A stretch of DNA of 64,000 nt from positions 1,116,001 to 1,180,000 of the forward strand of contig NZ_BAABJI010000002.1 of NCBI RefSeq assembly GCF_039543225.1, in the 5' to 3' direction. Positions 48,663-58,300 of this stretch are shown here, one piece after another (the first letter of the stretch is position 1; each line of letters begins with the position of its first letter). A program made the position numbers and the translations under genes. Under the pieces are notes generated by a model. It was not told the origin of the DNA and ran no database searches. It saw only the letters and a list, made by a program, of their open reading frames with translations. The stretch comes from Mucilaginibacter defluvii (GTDB taxonomy: Bacteria; Bacteroidota; Bacteroidia; Sphingobacteriales; Sphingobacteriaceae).

Positions 48663-49736
48663 ATGCAGGTTATCTTCGGTATCATTTACCACTTTATAGG
48701 CGGCTTTGCCTCGGGTAGCTTTTATATCCCCTACAAAAAAGTAAAAGGCTGGGCCTGGGAAAGCTTTTGGATAGCGGGCGGATTGTTTTCATGGATCATT
48801 GTTCCGCCGTTGGCCGCCTGGCTAACCATACCCAACTTTACCCATATTATTGCTCAAACCAATGGCAACATACTATTGCTTACCTACTTTTTTGGCCTGC
48901 TATGGGGAATCGGCGGTTTAACTTACGGGCTCGGGGTGCGGTACCTGGGTGTATCATTAGGGAGTACGATTATTTTAGGTTTGTGCGCCGTGTTTGGCTC
49001 AATAATACCTTCGGTATACTATAATTTTAATCCGCAACCGGGTAAAGACACCATAACCGATATGGTGCAGAACCCTTGGGGGCAAGTAGTGTTGCTTGGT
49101 ATATTGGTGTGCGTAACAGGCATTATAATATGCGGCCGGGCGGGAATGCTCAAAGAACGTGATCTGGCGGTAAATCCGCAAGCTAAGAATAAGGATTATC
49201 GTTTTGGCCTCGGTATCCTTGTCGCAATTGTATCAGGCGTGCTGAGTGCTTGTTTCAATTTCGGTATCGAAGCAGGTAAAACCATGGCCACCGTGGCCAA
49301 CGCCGCCTGGCAGGTTCAACACCCGCAGCAAGGTAACTTCCTTTTCTCCAACAATGTTACCTATGTGGTTATACTTTGGGGTGGATTTACTACCAACTTT
49401 ATTTGGTGTATGGTACTTAATGCGCGCAACAAAACATTCGCTAACTATACTGATAGCAGCAGGCCACTGCTTAAAAATTACATCTTTTCGGCATTAGCAG
49501 GTACTACCTGGTTTATGCAGTTCTTTTTTTACGGCATGGGCGAAAGCAAACTGGGCAATGGCGCCAGCTCGTGGATACTACACATGGCATCTATCATCTT
49601 AATTGCAAACTTATGGGGCCTGGCATTGAAGGAATGGAAGGGAGTAAGCAGAAAAGCAAAAAAAACGCTGATAACCGGCATCATCACCATCATTATATCG
49701 GTGCTGTTGGTTGGCTATGGTAACTCTTTAAAATAA
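48663..49736 (+). CDS. rhaT: L-rhamnose/proton symporter RhaT
   Basis: A 357-residue inner-membrane protein with about ten hydrophobic helices, similar in size to E. coli RhaT (344). Characteristic stretches are FGIIYHFIGGFASGSFYIPYKKVKGWAWESFW at the start, WGIGGLTYGLGVRYLGVSLGS, and GTTWFMQFFFYGMGESKLG. It carries rhamnose with protons into the cytoplasm. It is first of the catabolic operon: the fused aldolase gene starts 25 bp later. The 135-bp gap from the GntR gene may hold its promoter. Confidence 0.96.
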   Translation: MQVIFGIIYHFIGGFASGSFYIPYKKVKGWAWESFWIAGGLFSWIIVPPLAAWLTIPNFTHIIAQTNGNILLLTYFFGLLWGIGGLTYGLGVRYLGVSLGSTIILGLCAVFGSIIPSVYYNFNPQPGKDTITDMVQNPWGQVVLLGILVCVTGIIICGRAGMLKERDLAVNPQAKNKDYRFGLGILVAIVSGVLSACFNFGIEAGKTMATVANAAWQVQHPQQGNFLFSNNVTYVVILWGGFTTNFIWCMVLNARNKTFANYTDSSRPLLKNYIFSALAGTTWFMQFFFYGMGESKLGNGASSWILHMASIILIANLWGLALKEWKGVSRKAKKTLITGIITIIISVLLVGYGNSLK

Positions 49737-49761
49737 AACCTGATAATTATAAAAACACAAT

Positions 49762-51876
49762 ATGTCTGCTACGCAATTTAAACATGTAAGTTACTTATGG
49801 AACGAAGCCGAGGCTGCTAAACTCGCCGGCGACGAAGTAGCTTTATTGATATACCGCTCGAATTTATTAGGCGCCGACCTGCGCCTCACCAATTACGGCG
49901 GCGGCAATACCTCCTGCAAAGTATCCGCTAATGATCCGCTTACCGGTGATCCGGTTGAGGTGATGTGGGTAAAAGGATCAGGCGGTGATTTAGGCACGCT
50001 GAAAAAGAGCGGACTTGCAGCTCTTTACTTAGACAGATTGCGCAGCCTGAAGAACATTTATCGCGGCGTTGAACATGAGGACGAAATGGTGGAGTTGTTT
50101 AACCATTGCATATTCGATCTTTCGTCAAAAGCACCGTCTATTGATACACCATTGCATGGATTTTTGCCCTTCGCACATATTGACCACCTGCATCCCGACG
50201 CAGCTATCGCCATCGCGGCAGCAAAGGATGGCAAGCGTATAACAGAAGAATTATTTGGCGGCACTATTGGTTGGGTGGAATGGAAAAAGCCCGGGTTTGA
50301 GCTTGGCCTGCAACTTAAGGCCTGCCTTGATGCTAATCCGGGTATAAGGGGTATTATGTTGGGTTCGCACGGTTTGTTCACCTGGGGCAATACTGCATAC
50401 GAGAGCTATATCAACACACTTGAAGTAATTGAAAAATGCGCAGCTTATTTAGAAGATAATTATGCAAAAAAAGGTCCGACCTTTGGTGGGCAACGCATAG
50501 AAAGCCTTGATGAAACAGCCAGGAAGCAGCAAGCCGCGGCATTAGCGCCTATATTAAGGGGCTTCTGCTCATCAAAAACACGCATGGTAGGACATTTTAC
50601 GGATGACAGCCGCGTGCTTGAATTCATCAACTCAAATGACCTCGACCGCCTTGCCCCGCTTGGTACCAGTTGCCCCGATCACTTTTTACGTACTAAGATT
50701 AGTCCGCTGGTTTTGGAATTGGAAAAAGATGCTGAACTGAATGATGTTGAGTCTCTAAAAAACCAGTTGGCACCTGCGTTTAAGGCCTATCGCCAAATGT
50801 ATACCGACTACTACAACACCTGCAAACACCCTAACAGTCCGGCCATAAGGGATGCTAACCCGGTGGTGATTTTATACCCGGGCGTGGGTATGTTCACTTT
50901 TGCCAAGGATAAGCAAACTGCACGTGTAGCCGCTGAATTTTATATAAACGCCATCAATGTAATGAAAGGCGCCGAAGCCATCTCCGAATACACTTCACTA
51001 CCCCGCCAGGAAGCGTTCGATATTGAATACTGGCTGCTGGAAGAGGCTAAACTGCAGCGTATGCCTAAACCCAAAATACTCTCAGGCAGGGTGGCGCTTA
51101 TTACCGGCAGCGCGGGTGGTATCGGCAAATCGATAGCCAAAAAATTTGTTCAGGAAGGTGCGGTAGTTATCTTGAATGACATGAATGTAGAACGCCTGGA
51201 CAGCGCCGCAGATGAATTTAACCGGGAGTTTGGTAAAGATGCCTATACAACCGCCGTTTTAGACGTTACCGATAGAAACCAGATACAGGCAGCATTTGAT
51301 GCCGCGGCGCTGACCTTTGGCGGGGTGGATATTGTTGTAAACAATGCAGGCCTTTCCATATCAAAAACCATTGCCGACCATACCGAAAAAGATTGGGACT
51401 TATTATATGATGTTTTAGTAAAAGGACAATTCCTAGTAACGCAAGCAGCTGTTGATATACTAAAAAAGCAGGCCATCGGGGGCGACATCATTAATATTGT
51501 AAGTAAAAATGCCTTGGTAAGCGGTCCTAACAATGCCGGTTATGGTAGCGCCAAAGCCGCTCAACTGCACTTAAGCAGGCTAAACGCTGCCGAACTCGGT
51601 ACAGATAAAATACGTGTAAACGTTATTAACCCTGATGCCGTGATAAGCGATAGCAATATATGGGCAGGCGGTTGGGCCGAAGGCCGTGCTAAAGCCTACG
51701 GCATTACTGTTGATGAGTTGCCTGCCTATTACGCCAAACGCACGTTGCTCAACGAGATCATTTTGCCTGAGGACATCGCCAACGCATGTATAGCCATAAC
51801 GGGTGGCCTGCTCAATAAATCAACAGGCAACATTATAAATGTTGATGGCGGCGTTGCTGCAGGGTTTGTGCGTTAA
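49762..51876 (+). CDS. rhaEW: Bifunctional L-rhamnulose-1-phosphate aldolase / lactaldehyde dehydrogenase
   Basis: A 704-residue fusion. Residues 1-430 are a class II aldolase domain (NYGGGNTSCKV, FAHIDHLHPDAAI with metal-binding His, MLGSHGLFTWG) that splits rhamnulose-1-phosphate into DHAP and L-lactaldehyde. Residues 444-704 are a short-chain dehydrogenase (ALITGSAGGIGKSIA, NNAG, Y594-x-x-x-K598 in GYGSAKAA) that should oxidise the lactaldehyde. This RhaEW architecture is known from rhamnose operons of several phyla. It stands between RhaT (25 bp upstream) and the isomerase (59 bp downstream). Confidence 0.93.
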   Translation: MSATQFKHVSYLWNEAEAAKLAGDEVALLIYRSNLLGADLRLTNYGGGNTSCKVSANDPLTGDPVEVMWVKGSGGDLGTLKKSGLAALYLDRLRSLKNIYRGVEHEDEMVELFNHCIFDLSSKAPSIDTPLHGFLPFAHIDHLHPDAAIAIAAAKDGKRITEELFGGTIGWVEWKKPGFELGLQLKACLDANPGIRGIMLGSHGLFTWGNTAYESYINTLEVIEKCAAYLEDNYAKKGPTFGGQRIESLDETARKQQAAALAPILRGFCSSKTRMVGHFTDDSRVLEFINSNDLDRLAPLGTSCPDHFLRTKISPLVLELEKDAELNDVESLKNQLAPAFKAYRQMYTDYYNTCKHPNSPAIRDANPVVILYPGVGMFTFAKDKQTARVAAEFYINAINVMKGAEAISEYTSLPRQEAFDIEYWLLEEAKLQRMPKPKILSGRVALITGSAGGIGKSIAKKFVQEGAVVILNDMNVERLDSAADEFNREFGKDAYTTAVLDVTDRNQIQAAFDAAALTFGGVDIVVNNAGLSISKTIADHTEKDWDLLYDVLVKGQFLVTQAAVDILKKQAIGGDIINIVSKNALVSGPNNAGYGSAKAAQLHLSRLNAAELGTDKIRVNVINPDAVISDSNIWAGGWAEGRAKAYGITVDELPAYYAKRTLLNEIILPEDIANACIAITGGLLNKSTGNIINVDGGVAAGFVR

Positions 51877-51935
51877 ATTGTAAATTACACCGGGCTGTGC
51901 GCCAATCGCGGCCCGGTAATAACCTGAATTATACT

Positions 51936-53210
51936 ATGCAAATAAATAAGGAGACTGTTCAAAACATCAATAACGACGCATTCCCCTCGCATCAGCGCCG
52001 GTTTAATTACCTGGCGGATGAAATTAATAACGTTGAAACGATCATTCAAAAGCTGATTGCTTTTAACATTGCCATACCAAGTTGGGCGCTCGGTACCGGT
52101 GGAACACGTTTCGGGCGATTCTCGGGTGGTGGCGAGCCGCGCAGCCTGGAAGAAAAGATTGAGGACGTAGGTTTGATACACGCGCTCAACCGCTCCAGTA
52201 ATTCCATTTCTTTGCATATACCCTGGGATATTCCCGATAACGCGCCGTCCATAAAGGCGCTGGCCTCGCAATTAGGGCTACATTTTGACGCTGTGAACTC
52301 CAATACGTTCCAAGATCAGCCGAATCAAGCGCTGAGCTACAAATTTGGCTCGCTGCACCACGTGGACAAAGCAGTAAGGCAGCAAGCGGTTGAACATAAT
52401 ATCGAAGTAATAAAATATGGCGAGGAGCTTGGCTCAACGGCGCTTTCTGTCTGGCTGGCTGATGGATCAAACTTCCCCGGGCAGCTTAATTTTCGTAATG
52501 CATTTCAAACCACGCTCGAAAGCTTGCAGCAGGTTTATGCCGCCTTACCCGATGACTGGAAGATATGGATAGAGTACAAACCTTACGAGCCTAACTTCTA
52601 CTCCACCACCATCGGCGACTGGGGGCAATCCTACCTGTTAGCCAATAAACTTGGTGCAAAGGCAAGTACGCTGGTTGATCTTGGCCATCATCTGCCTAAT
52701 ACCAACATCGAGCAAATAGTTTCGCTATTGCTCATGGAAGGTAAGCTTGCCGGTTTTCACTTTAACGACTCTAAGTATGGAGACGACGACCTGACGGTGG
52801 GCTGTATCAACCCCTACCAGTTATACCTGATATTTAATGAGTTGGTTGAAGGCCTGGATGCCCGTAATTTAAACCATGCCACCGGCATTGGCTGGATGAT
52901 AGATGCATCACACAATGTTAAGGACCCGGTTGAAGATTTACTGCAATCGGTAGAGGCTATTAAGATTGCCTATGCACAAGCGCTTTTAGTTGATCAGGAC
53001 AAACTTAAACAAGCCCAGCTCAATAATGATGTTGCCCGGGCTCAGGAAATTTTGCAGCACGCTTACCGAACCGATGTGAGGCCGTTGCTCGCGGAGGCAA
53101 GGCTACGGGCCGGCGGTGCATTACAACCGTTGGAGGTTTTCCGCTCGCTTAAGGTACGAGAAAACCTGATACAGGAACGTGGGCTTAAAACTGTAACAAC
53201 CGGTTTGTAA
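51936..53210 (+). CDS. rhaI: L-rhamnose isomerase (RhaI type)
   Basis: A 424-residue TIM-barrel sugar isomerase converting L-rhamnose to L-rhamnulose. It resembles the Pseudomonas-type RhaI rather than E. coli RhaA: IPSWALGTGGTRFGRF, SISLHIPWDIPDN, IEYKPYEPNFYSTTIGDWG, LVDLGHHLPNTNIEQIV and FHFNDSKYGDDDLTVG, where the Glu/Asp/His metal ligands lie. A longer frame with GTG at 51897 exists, but the ATG at 51936 aligns better with the family's length and start. Its stop codon directly touches the start of the kinase gene. Confidence 0.95.
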   Translation: MQINKETVQNINNDAFPSHQRRFNYLADEINNVETIIQKLIAFNIAIPSWALGTGGTRFGRFSGGGEPRSLEEKIEDVGLIHALNRSSNSISLHIPWDIPDNAPSIKALASQLGLHFDAVNSNTFQDQPNQALSYKFGSLHHVDKAVRQQAVEHNIEVIKYGEELGSTALSVWLADGSNFPGQLNFRNAFQTTLESLQQVYAALPDDWKIWIEYKPYEPNFYSTTIGDWGQSYLLANKLGAKASTLVDLGHHLPNTNIEQIVSLLLMEGKLAGFHFNDSKYGDDDLTVGCINPYQLYLIFNELVEGLDARNLNHATGIGWMIDASHNVKDPVEDLLQSVEAIKIAYAQALLVDQDKLKQAQLNNDVARAQEILQHAYRTDVRPLLAEARLRAGGALQPLEVFRSLKVRENLIQERGLKTVTTGL

Positions 53211-54572
53211 ATGAGCGCCAAACCTGTAGTTGCTGTTTTTGACATCGGTAAAACCAACAAAAAATTGTTGCTCTTTAACGAGCATTACCAGGTTGTTTTT
53301 GAACACTCCGAAAGGATTGATGAGGTAATTGACGAGGATGGCTACCCCTGCGACGACATCGAGAAGCTGCGTGCTTTTGTTCGTGATAATCTGAATAAAG
53401 TGTTAAAAGCTGAATTTTATAAGATAAAGGCCGTTAACTTTGCCGCCTACGGGGCCAGTTTTGTTTATATCGATCAGCATGGCGAAGTACTTACGCCGCT
53501 CTACAATTATTTAAAACCGTATCCGTACAAGTTGAGCCGTCAGTTTTATAATACTTATGGCGAACCCGAAGCAATCGCGCTACAAACTGCATCACCTGCT
53601 TTGGGCAATCTTAACTCGGGTATGCAGCTGTATTGCCTGAAGCACCAGCAACCAGAAGTATTTAAAAAAATAGAAGCCGCACTGCATTTACCCCAATATC
53701 TAAGCTTTTTGCTAACTGGCCGGGCTGTGTCAGAGCTTACCAGCATCGGTTGCCATACCGCATTGTGGGATTTTGCTTTAAACGATTATCATCGCTGGGT
53801 TTACGAAGAAAAATTAAATGAAGTGCTCCCGCCCTTAAAGACTGCCAATGACGTAGTTAAGGTTGATTTTAATGGCCATAATATGCACGTTGGTACCGGC
53901 CTGCATGATAGCTCGGCAGCACTTATCCCCTATCTGATCAGCTTTACTAAACCCTTCGTTTTACTCTCGACAGGCACTTGGAGCATTACCTTAAACCCAT
54001 TTGACCAGACGCCACTTACCACGGAACAGCTCGAAAAGGATTGCCTTAATTATATACAATACGAGGGCAAGCCGGTAAAGGCTGCACGTTATTTCGCAGG
54101 GCCCGAATACGAGCAACGCTTAGCACAAATTGCTGCTCATTTCGGTCAATCTGTAAAAAAATACGAAGAGCTTACGTTTGACAAAGCTATCGCTGATAAA
54201 ATGCAAAGCAAGCAAGCGGTAACAAGAGGATCACTTAACCAGTCATCCCCAACAACTGACAACACAAATTTAGAAATGTTTAATAACGACATTGAGGCTT
54301 ATTATTGGCTGATGACGGATATCGTGAGCAAGCAAAGGGCATCAACCGAGTTGGTGATGAATGGCACGCCGGTAAAGTATCTGTTTGTTGATGGCGGTTT
54401 TAGTAAAAACGAGATTTTTATGCACCTGCTGGCATCGGCATTCCCGCACCTGGAAGTGTATGCAGCCGGTATGCCGCAGGCTACGGCGATAGGCGCTGCA
54501 TTGGCCATTCATCATGGATGGAATCACAATCCATATCCCGCTGATTTGATTTCACTCAAACGATACTCCTGA
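53211..54572 (+). CDS. rhaB: FGGY-family carbohydrate kinase, probable rhamnulokinase
   Basis: A 453-residue FGGY kinase that should phosphorylate L-rhamnulose. The N-terminal phosphate loop is VVAVFDIGKTNKKLLLF; other marks are TSIGCHTALWDF, LLSTGTWSITLNPF, and the ATP-side LFVDGGFSKNEIFMHLL. The ATG follows the isomerase TAA with no gap, which implies translational coupling. It is a little shorter than E. coli RhaB (489) and divergent from it, so fuculose or another ketose is possible, but the operon RhaT-RhaEW-RhaI makes rhamnulose by far the best substrate. Confidence 0.9.
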   Translation: MSAKPVVAVFDIGKTNKKLLLFNEHYQVVFEHSERIDEVIDEDGYPCDDIEKLRAFVRDNLNKVLKAEFYKIKAVNFAAYGASFVYIDQHGEVLTPLYNYLKPYPYKLSRQFYNTYGEPEAIALQTASPALGNLNSGMQLYCLKHQQPEVFKKIEAALHLPQYLSFLLTGRAVSELTSIGCHTALWDFALNDYHRWVYEEKLNEVLPPLKTANDVVKVDFNGHNMHVGTGLHDSSAALIPYLISFTKPFVLLSTGTWSITLNPFDQTPLTTEQLEKDCLNYIQYEGKPVKAARYFAGPEYEQRLAQIAAHFGQSVKKYEELTFDKAIADKMQSKQAVTRGSLNQSSPTTDNTNLEMFNNDIEAYYWLMTDIVSKQRASTELVMNGTPVKYLFVDGGFSKNEIFMHLLASAFPHLEVYAAGMPQATAIGAALAIHHGWNHNPYPADLISLKRYS

Positions 54573-54708
54573 TTTGCATACAGGCGGGTTGTTTAAATTG
54601 CCAAACAAAAACAGTCACTGTGTACGTTATAAAGTACGGCGTTTTTAGCGTGCAAGTATACGATTAAGCTAACCGTTAACTTGGCATACATTTAGCTAAT
54701 AGTATAAC

Positions 54709-55032
54709 ATGACTAAGTTTCAAGAAAATGCGACAGTGGTGTACACCACTCCCGACGGAAGAAGGATCGATACCTTTGTTGTGTATGCTACCAATGAAAA
54801 AACAGGTTTAACGCTTATTAACCACGAAAGCCTGATGGTTACCGCAGATAGCTTAACACTACACCCAAAAACCGTTGGCCACTATCACATGCCTTTGAAT
54901 GATGCGTTTAGTTTTGAACTGATTAATAAATTAAAGGCTAAATATGCCGATATGGACACCCAGCCTAAAACGGTAAAACTTAGCCGGAAACAAGAAAAAG
55001 TTACGTTACCTGTACTTGCTAAAGCATCATAA
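54709..55032 (+). CDS. Unknown small cytoplasmic protein
   Basis: A 107-residue protein that I cannot assign. The first 55 residues look beta-rich (ENATVVYTTPDGRRIDTFVVYA, GLTLINHESLMVTADSLTLHPK). The C-terminal third is basic (KLKAKYADMDTQPKTVKLSRKQEK). No signal peptide or membrane segment is seen. Coding character is good: one clean frame, ATG preceded by an AT-rich gap of 136 bp after the kinase gene. A second tiny frame follows 4 bp downstream and a terminator at 55234. Whether it belongs to the rhamnose operon is open; the gap and the absence of a terminator allow read-through. Confidence 0.65.
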   Translation: MTKFQENATVVYTTPDGRRIDTFVVYATNEKTGLTLINHESLMVTADSLTLHPKTVGHYHMPLNDAFSFELINKLKAKYADMDTQPKTVKLSRKQEKVTLPVLAKAS

Positions 55033-55036
55033 CATT

Positions 55037-55180
55037 ATGAAACTTACGTGGAAAAAACCCGCAAATCAAAAAGGCTGTAAGATAGTATCGCTATTTTTTA
55101 ACGCTAACTGGCCTGATCTTAAAACCATACATTACACCAAATTGTATACGGAATCCAAAATCGGGCTGGTATTGTGCTAA
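55037..55180 (+). CDS. Possible 47-residue small protein
   Basis: ATG at 55037 begins MKLTWKKPANQKGCKI and the frame ends at TAA 55178-55180. It starts 4 bp after the preceding gene's stop and lies before a terminator, so it could be co-transcribed. There is no domain, signal or transmembrane segment, and the frame is short enough to arise by chance. Confidence 0.3.
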   Translation: MKLTWKKPANQKGCKIVSLFFNANWPDLKTIHYTKLYTESKIGLVLC

Positions 55181-55233
55181 CAGGTTTTGAACACGCCATA
55201 AACTGATCAGTCTTACATATACCTTGAAATAAT

Positions 55234-55274
55234 AAAACCGATCCGCTGACGTAAGTCATTGTGATCGGTTTTTT
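55234..55274 (+). terminator. Rho-independent terminator
   Basis: AAAACCGATC (55234-55243) pairs with GATCGGTTTT (55263-55272), with an inner TGAC-GTAA-GTCA helix, followed by T residues. It ends the rightward transcript of the small genes and lies before the convergent kinase gene, for which it can also act. Confidence 0.85.
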
Positions 55275-55310
55275 GTTTTTATGCGATGAAATATACTTCT
55301 GTTAAATAAA

Positions 55311-58300
55311 TTATTTTTCTGCCGATAGCGGAATGCTAAACCAGAAAGTGCTCCCCTCACCTAAGGTACTCTTAATACCTACTTTACCGCGATGACGCCT
55401 TACAATCTCCGCGGAGATATACAGCCCCAATCCTAAGCCGGAGAATTGCTGCGACGACTCCTGCACCCTGTAAAACCTATCAAACAGATAAGGTTGTTTT
55501 TCAGGTGGTATGCCGATACCAAAGTCCGTTACCTCTACCTTAAACATCTTTTTCTCCACCGAACAATTAATTACCACATTGTCAGCCATCGGCGAGTATT
55601 TGATGGCATTAGTTAAAAAGTTATGCACTACCTGCTCAATACGCGGCCTGTCTGCATTGATAACAATATCATCCTTATGAGTAAATATTAATTTTTGCTT
55701 TATACCGGGAGCTTTAACGTCTTCAATACATTCCTTAATCATATCAATAGCGTTAAACTGCTGATAGTTCAACACCATTTTACCTTCCTGAATTTTGGTT
55801 ACATCCAAAAGGTCGTCAACCAGGTTAGTAAGCTTTTGCGTTTGATGCGAAGCCTTATCGATAAAATGTACCAGGTTCTCGCTCACATCCATTTTATCAA
55901 TCATACGCTGAACAATCTGTAACGAGCCTTTCATGCTGGTGATAGGTGTCTTTAGTTCATGGCTGGCAATGCTCATAAATTCGTCCTTACGGCGCATTAA
56001 TTCTTCGGTAGCTATGCGGCCAAGCACAATATCGGTCACTTCAAAGCCAAAAAACGCAATACCATCAATATGGCTGCCATCATAATTGTAAACCGGCGTC
56101 AAGGTAATATCCATCCAGCATTGTCCGGTTTGATTGCCGGAAGTTTTTTCGCGGTCTATTTTGATCTGCTTGCCCTCAAAGGTTTTGCCGCTGGCAAAAA
56201 CTTCTTTTTCAATCTCCTCAAAGTTCAGGTCATCCGCGCTGAACTTCAGTTTGGTAGCTTTTCCCTTGGTATGTTTTGAACCAAAAAATTCCACATAGGC
56301 CTCGTTCACAAAATCGTACACCAGTTGCTTACCACGTTTAATGGCAATCAACGCGGGCGCGTGGCTAAATATATTTGAGAACTCCTGCTGCTGCTGGTTA
56401 AGGCGTGTTTGCAGTTCCTGGCGCTTTTGCTCGGCTTCTTTTTGCCGGGTAATGTCAATAATATAACTAACGGCAGTGGTCTCGCTATCCTGCTCAAGCA
56501 ATGCCGACCCCATGAGTACCGATAGCAACGACCCATCCTTTTTAAGGTATTGCTTTTCAAAAGGCGGGCATATTTTGTTCTCACGCAATTGTCTTACAGC
56601 TTCATTGCTAATGGCCATATGCTCGTCGGGCGTAATTTTTTTCCAGTCAAGCTCACCATTCTCAAGGCTCGCCCTATTATACCCAAGCATGTTTAAAAAG
56701 GCGTCGTTAGCTTCGAGTATAGCGCCATCCAGATTGGAGAACAACATGCCGATCATGTTCGACTCAAACACTTTCCCAAATTTCTTTTCGCTGCTGTTAA
56801 GCCGCTTTTCTGTTTCAACAAGCTTGCTGATGTCAATAATTGAACCTACCAACCTATAAGGTGTTCGCAGTTCATCTTCAAGTATGCTGCCCCTGTCAAG
56901 TATAATGGCATATTCGCCGTTAGCTTTGCGGAAACGGTACTCGGCAGACCAGTTGCTTTCGTGGTTATTGATGGCATCATATACGCTCGCCTCAACACGC
57001 TTGCGGTCGTCAGGATGGATATGGGAGAACCAAAAATCAATTTTCTTTGTCTCGTCAGATAGTTCGTAGCCGAACATGCTGGTAAAGTTATCGCTCCGCC
57101 ACATGGTATTGGTAACCAGGTCCCAATCCCATATGGTATCATTAGTAGCTTTTGATACAAACTTGAACCGCTCTTCGCTTTCGCTCAGTTCGCGGGTACG
57201 TTCCTGTACCTTTTCTTCAAGGCTTACATTTAAGGTCCGCAGGCTCTCGCGTGCTTTCACCAACTCGGCATAGTTATTTTTAAGCTTTTGTTCGGCAAGC
57301 TTGCGCTTGGTGATATCGGTAAAGCTCATTACCACGCCGTCGGCCATTTTAGCTACCATTAGCTGATGCCACATATTGCCGCTTATCTGCAATTCGGTTT
57401 GCAATGGCGAATTTACGGATATACGCTCGAGGCTGCCAGCTGGGAATATTCTGTCCAGTTGCGGGAAATCGCCAAGTGCCGGATGCGCCATAAGCTCTTC
57501 GGCTGATTTTTGGAAAAGATCTTTTGCCGCGTTATTGAATGATATACAACGGTACTCCGTAACCTCGCCATTTTTGCCTCTTTCAGCATGAAATGCCAAT
57601 ATAGCGGCCGAGCTGGCGTTGTAAACGCCGGCTATCATGTTATTCAGTTTAGTGATGGCCGTAATATCAATAAAAGTAATCACCACGCCATCAACCTTGC
57701 CTCCCTTTTTAAGGTAAGGCATTATACGCATCAGGTTGTTACTGCCATTATGCAGCGTAACCTCTTTTTCAATAACCGTATTATTGGCCAGTACGGTATG
57801 TATATCCTTATTCAGGCTATCGTACTTAATATTGTTTGACAGATGGTTGATAGGCCTGCCAATGTCAGACTCTATCACATTGATCATATTCACCGCCGCC
57901 GGGTTAAACTTACGGATTAACAGGTTCGAATCAATAAATATCTGCCCGATAGTAGTGCTCCTGAAGTAGTTATCCAGATCCTCATTCAGCTCAAGCAACT
58001 CTCGTATCTTTTGCTGATGCTCGGTATTCAGCGTGTGCAACTCCTCGTTCAGTGATTGCAGTTCCTCGTTGCCTGATTGCAACTCCTCATTGGCCGACAT
58101 TAACTCCTCGTTGGACGATTGCAATTCTTCGTTAGTCGTCTCCATCTCCTCCATTGCCAATTGCAGGTTTGAGCGCGTTTCGGTGAGCGCTGTCTCCATC
58201 TCCATCAGGTATTCTTCCTGCGAGGTGAGGTGATCTATATCTGCGGGCTGAACATTTTTAAGCGGAACGTCAATTTGCGCGTCGTTAAGCAGTATCAGCG

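Noticed and set aside
51897-51935. GTG start for the rhamnose isomerase
   Set aside because: The ATG at 51936 matches family length; the extension is not similar to the family start.
54573-54708. Terminator after the rhamnulokinase gene
   Set aside because: Only a 4-bp GTAC stem with a weak T run is seen, too little to call.
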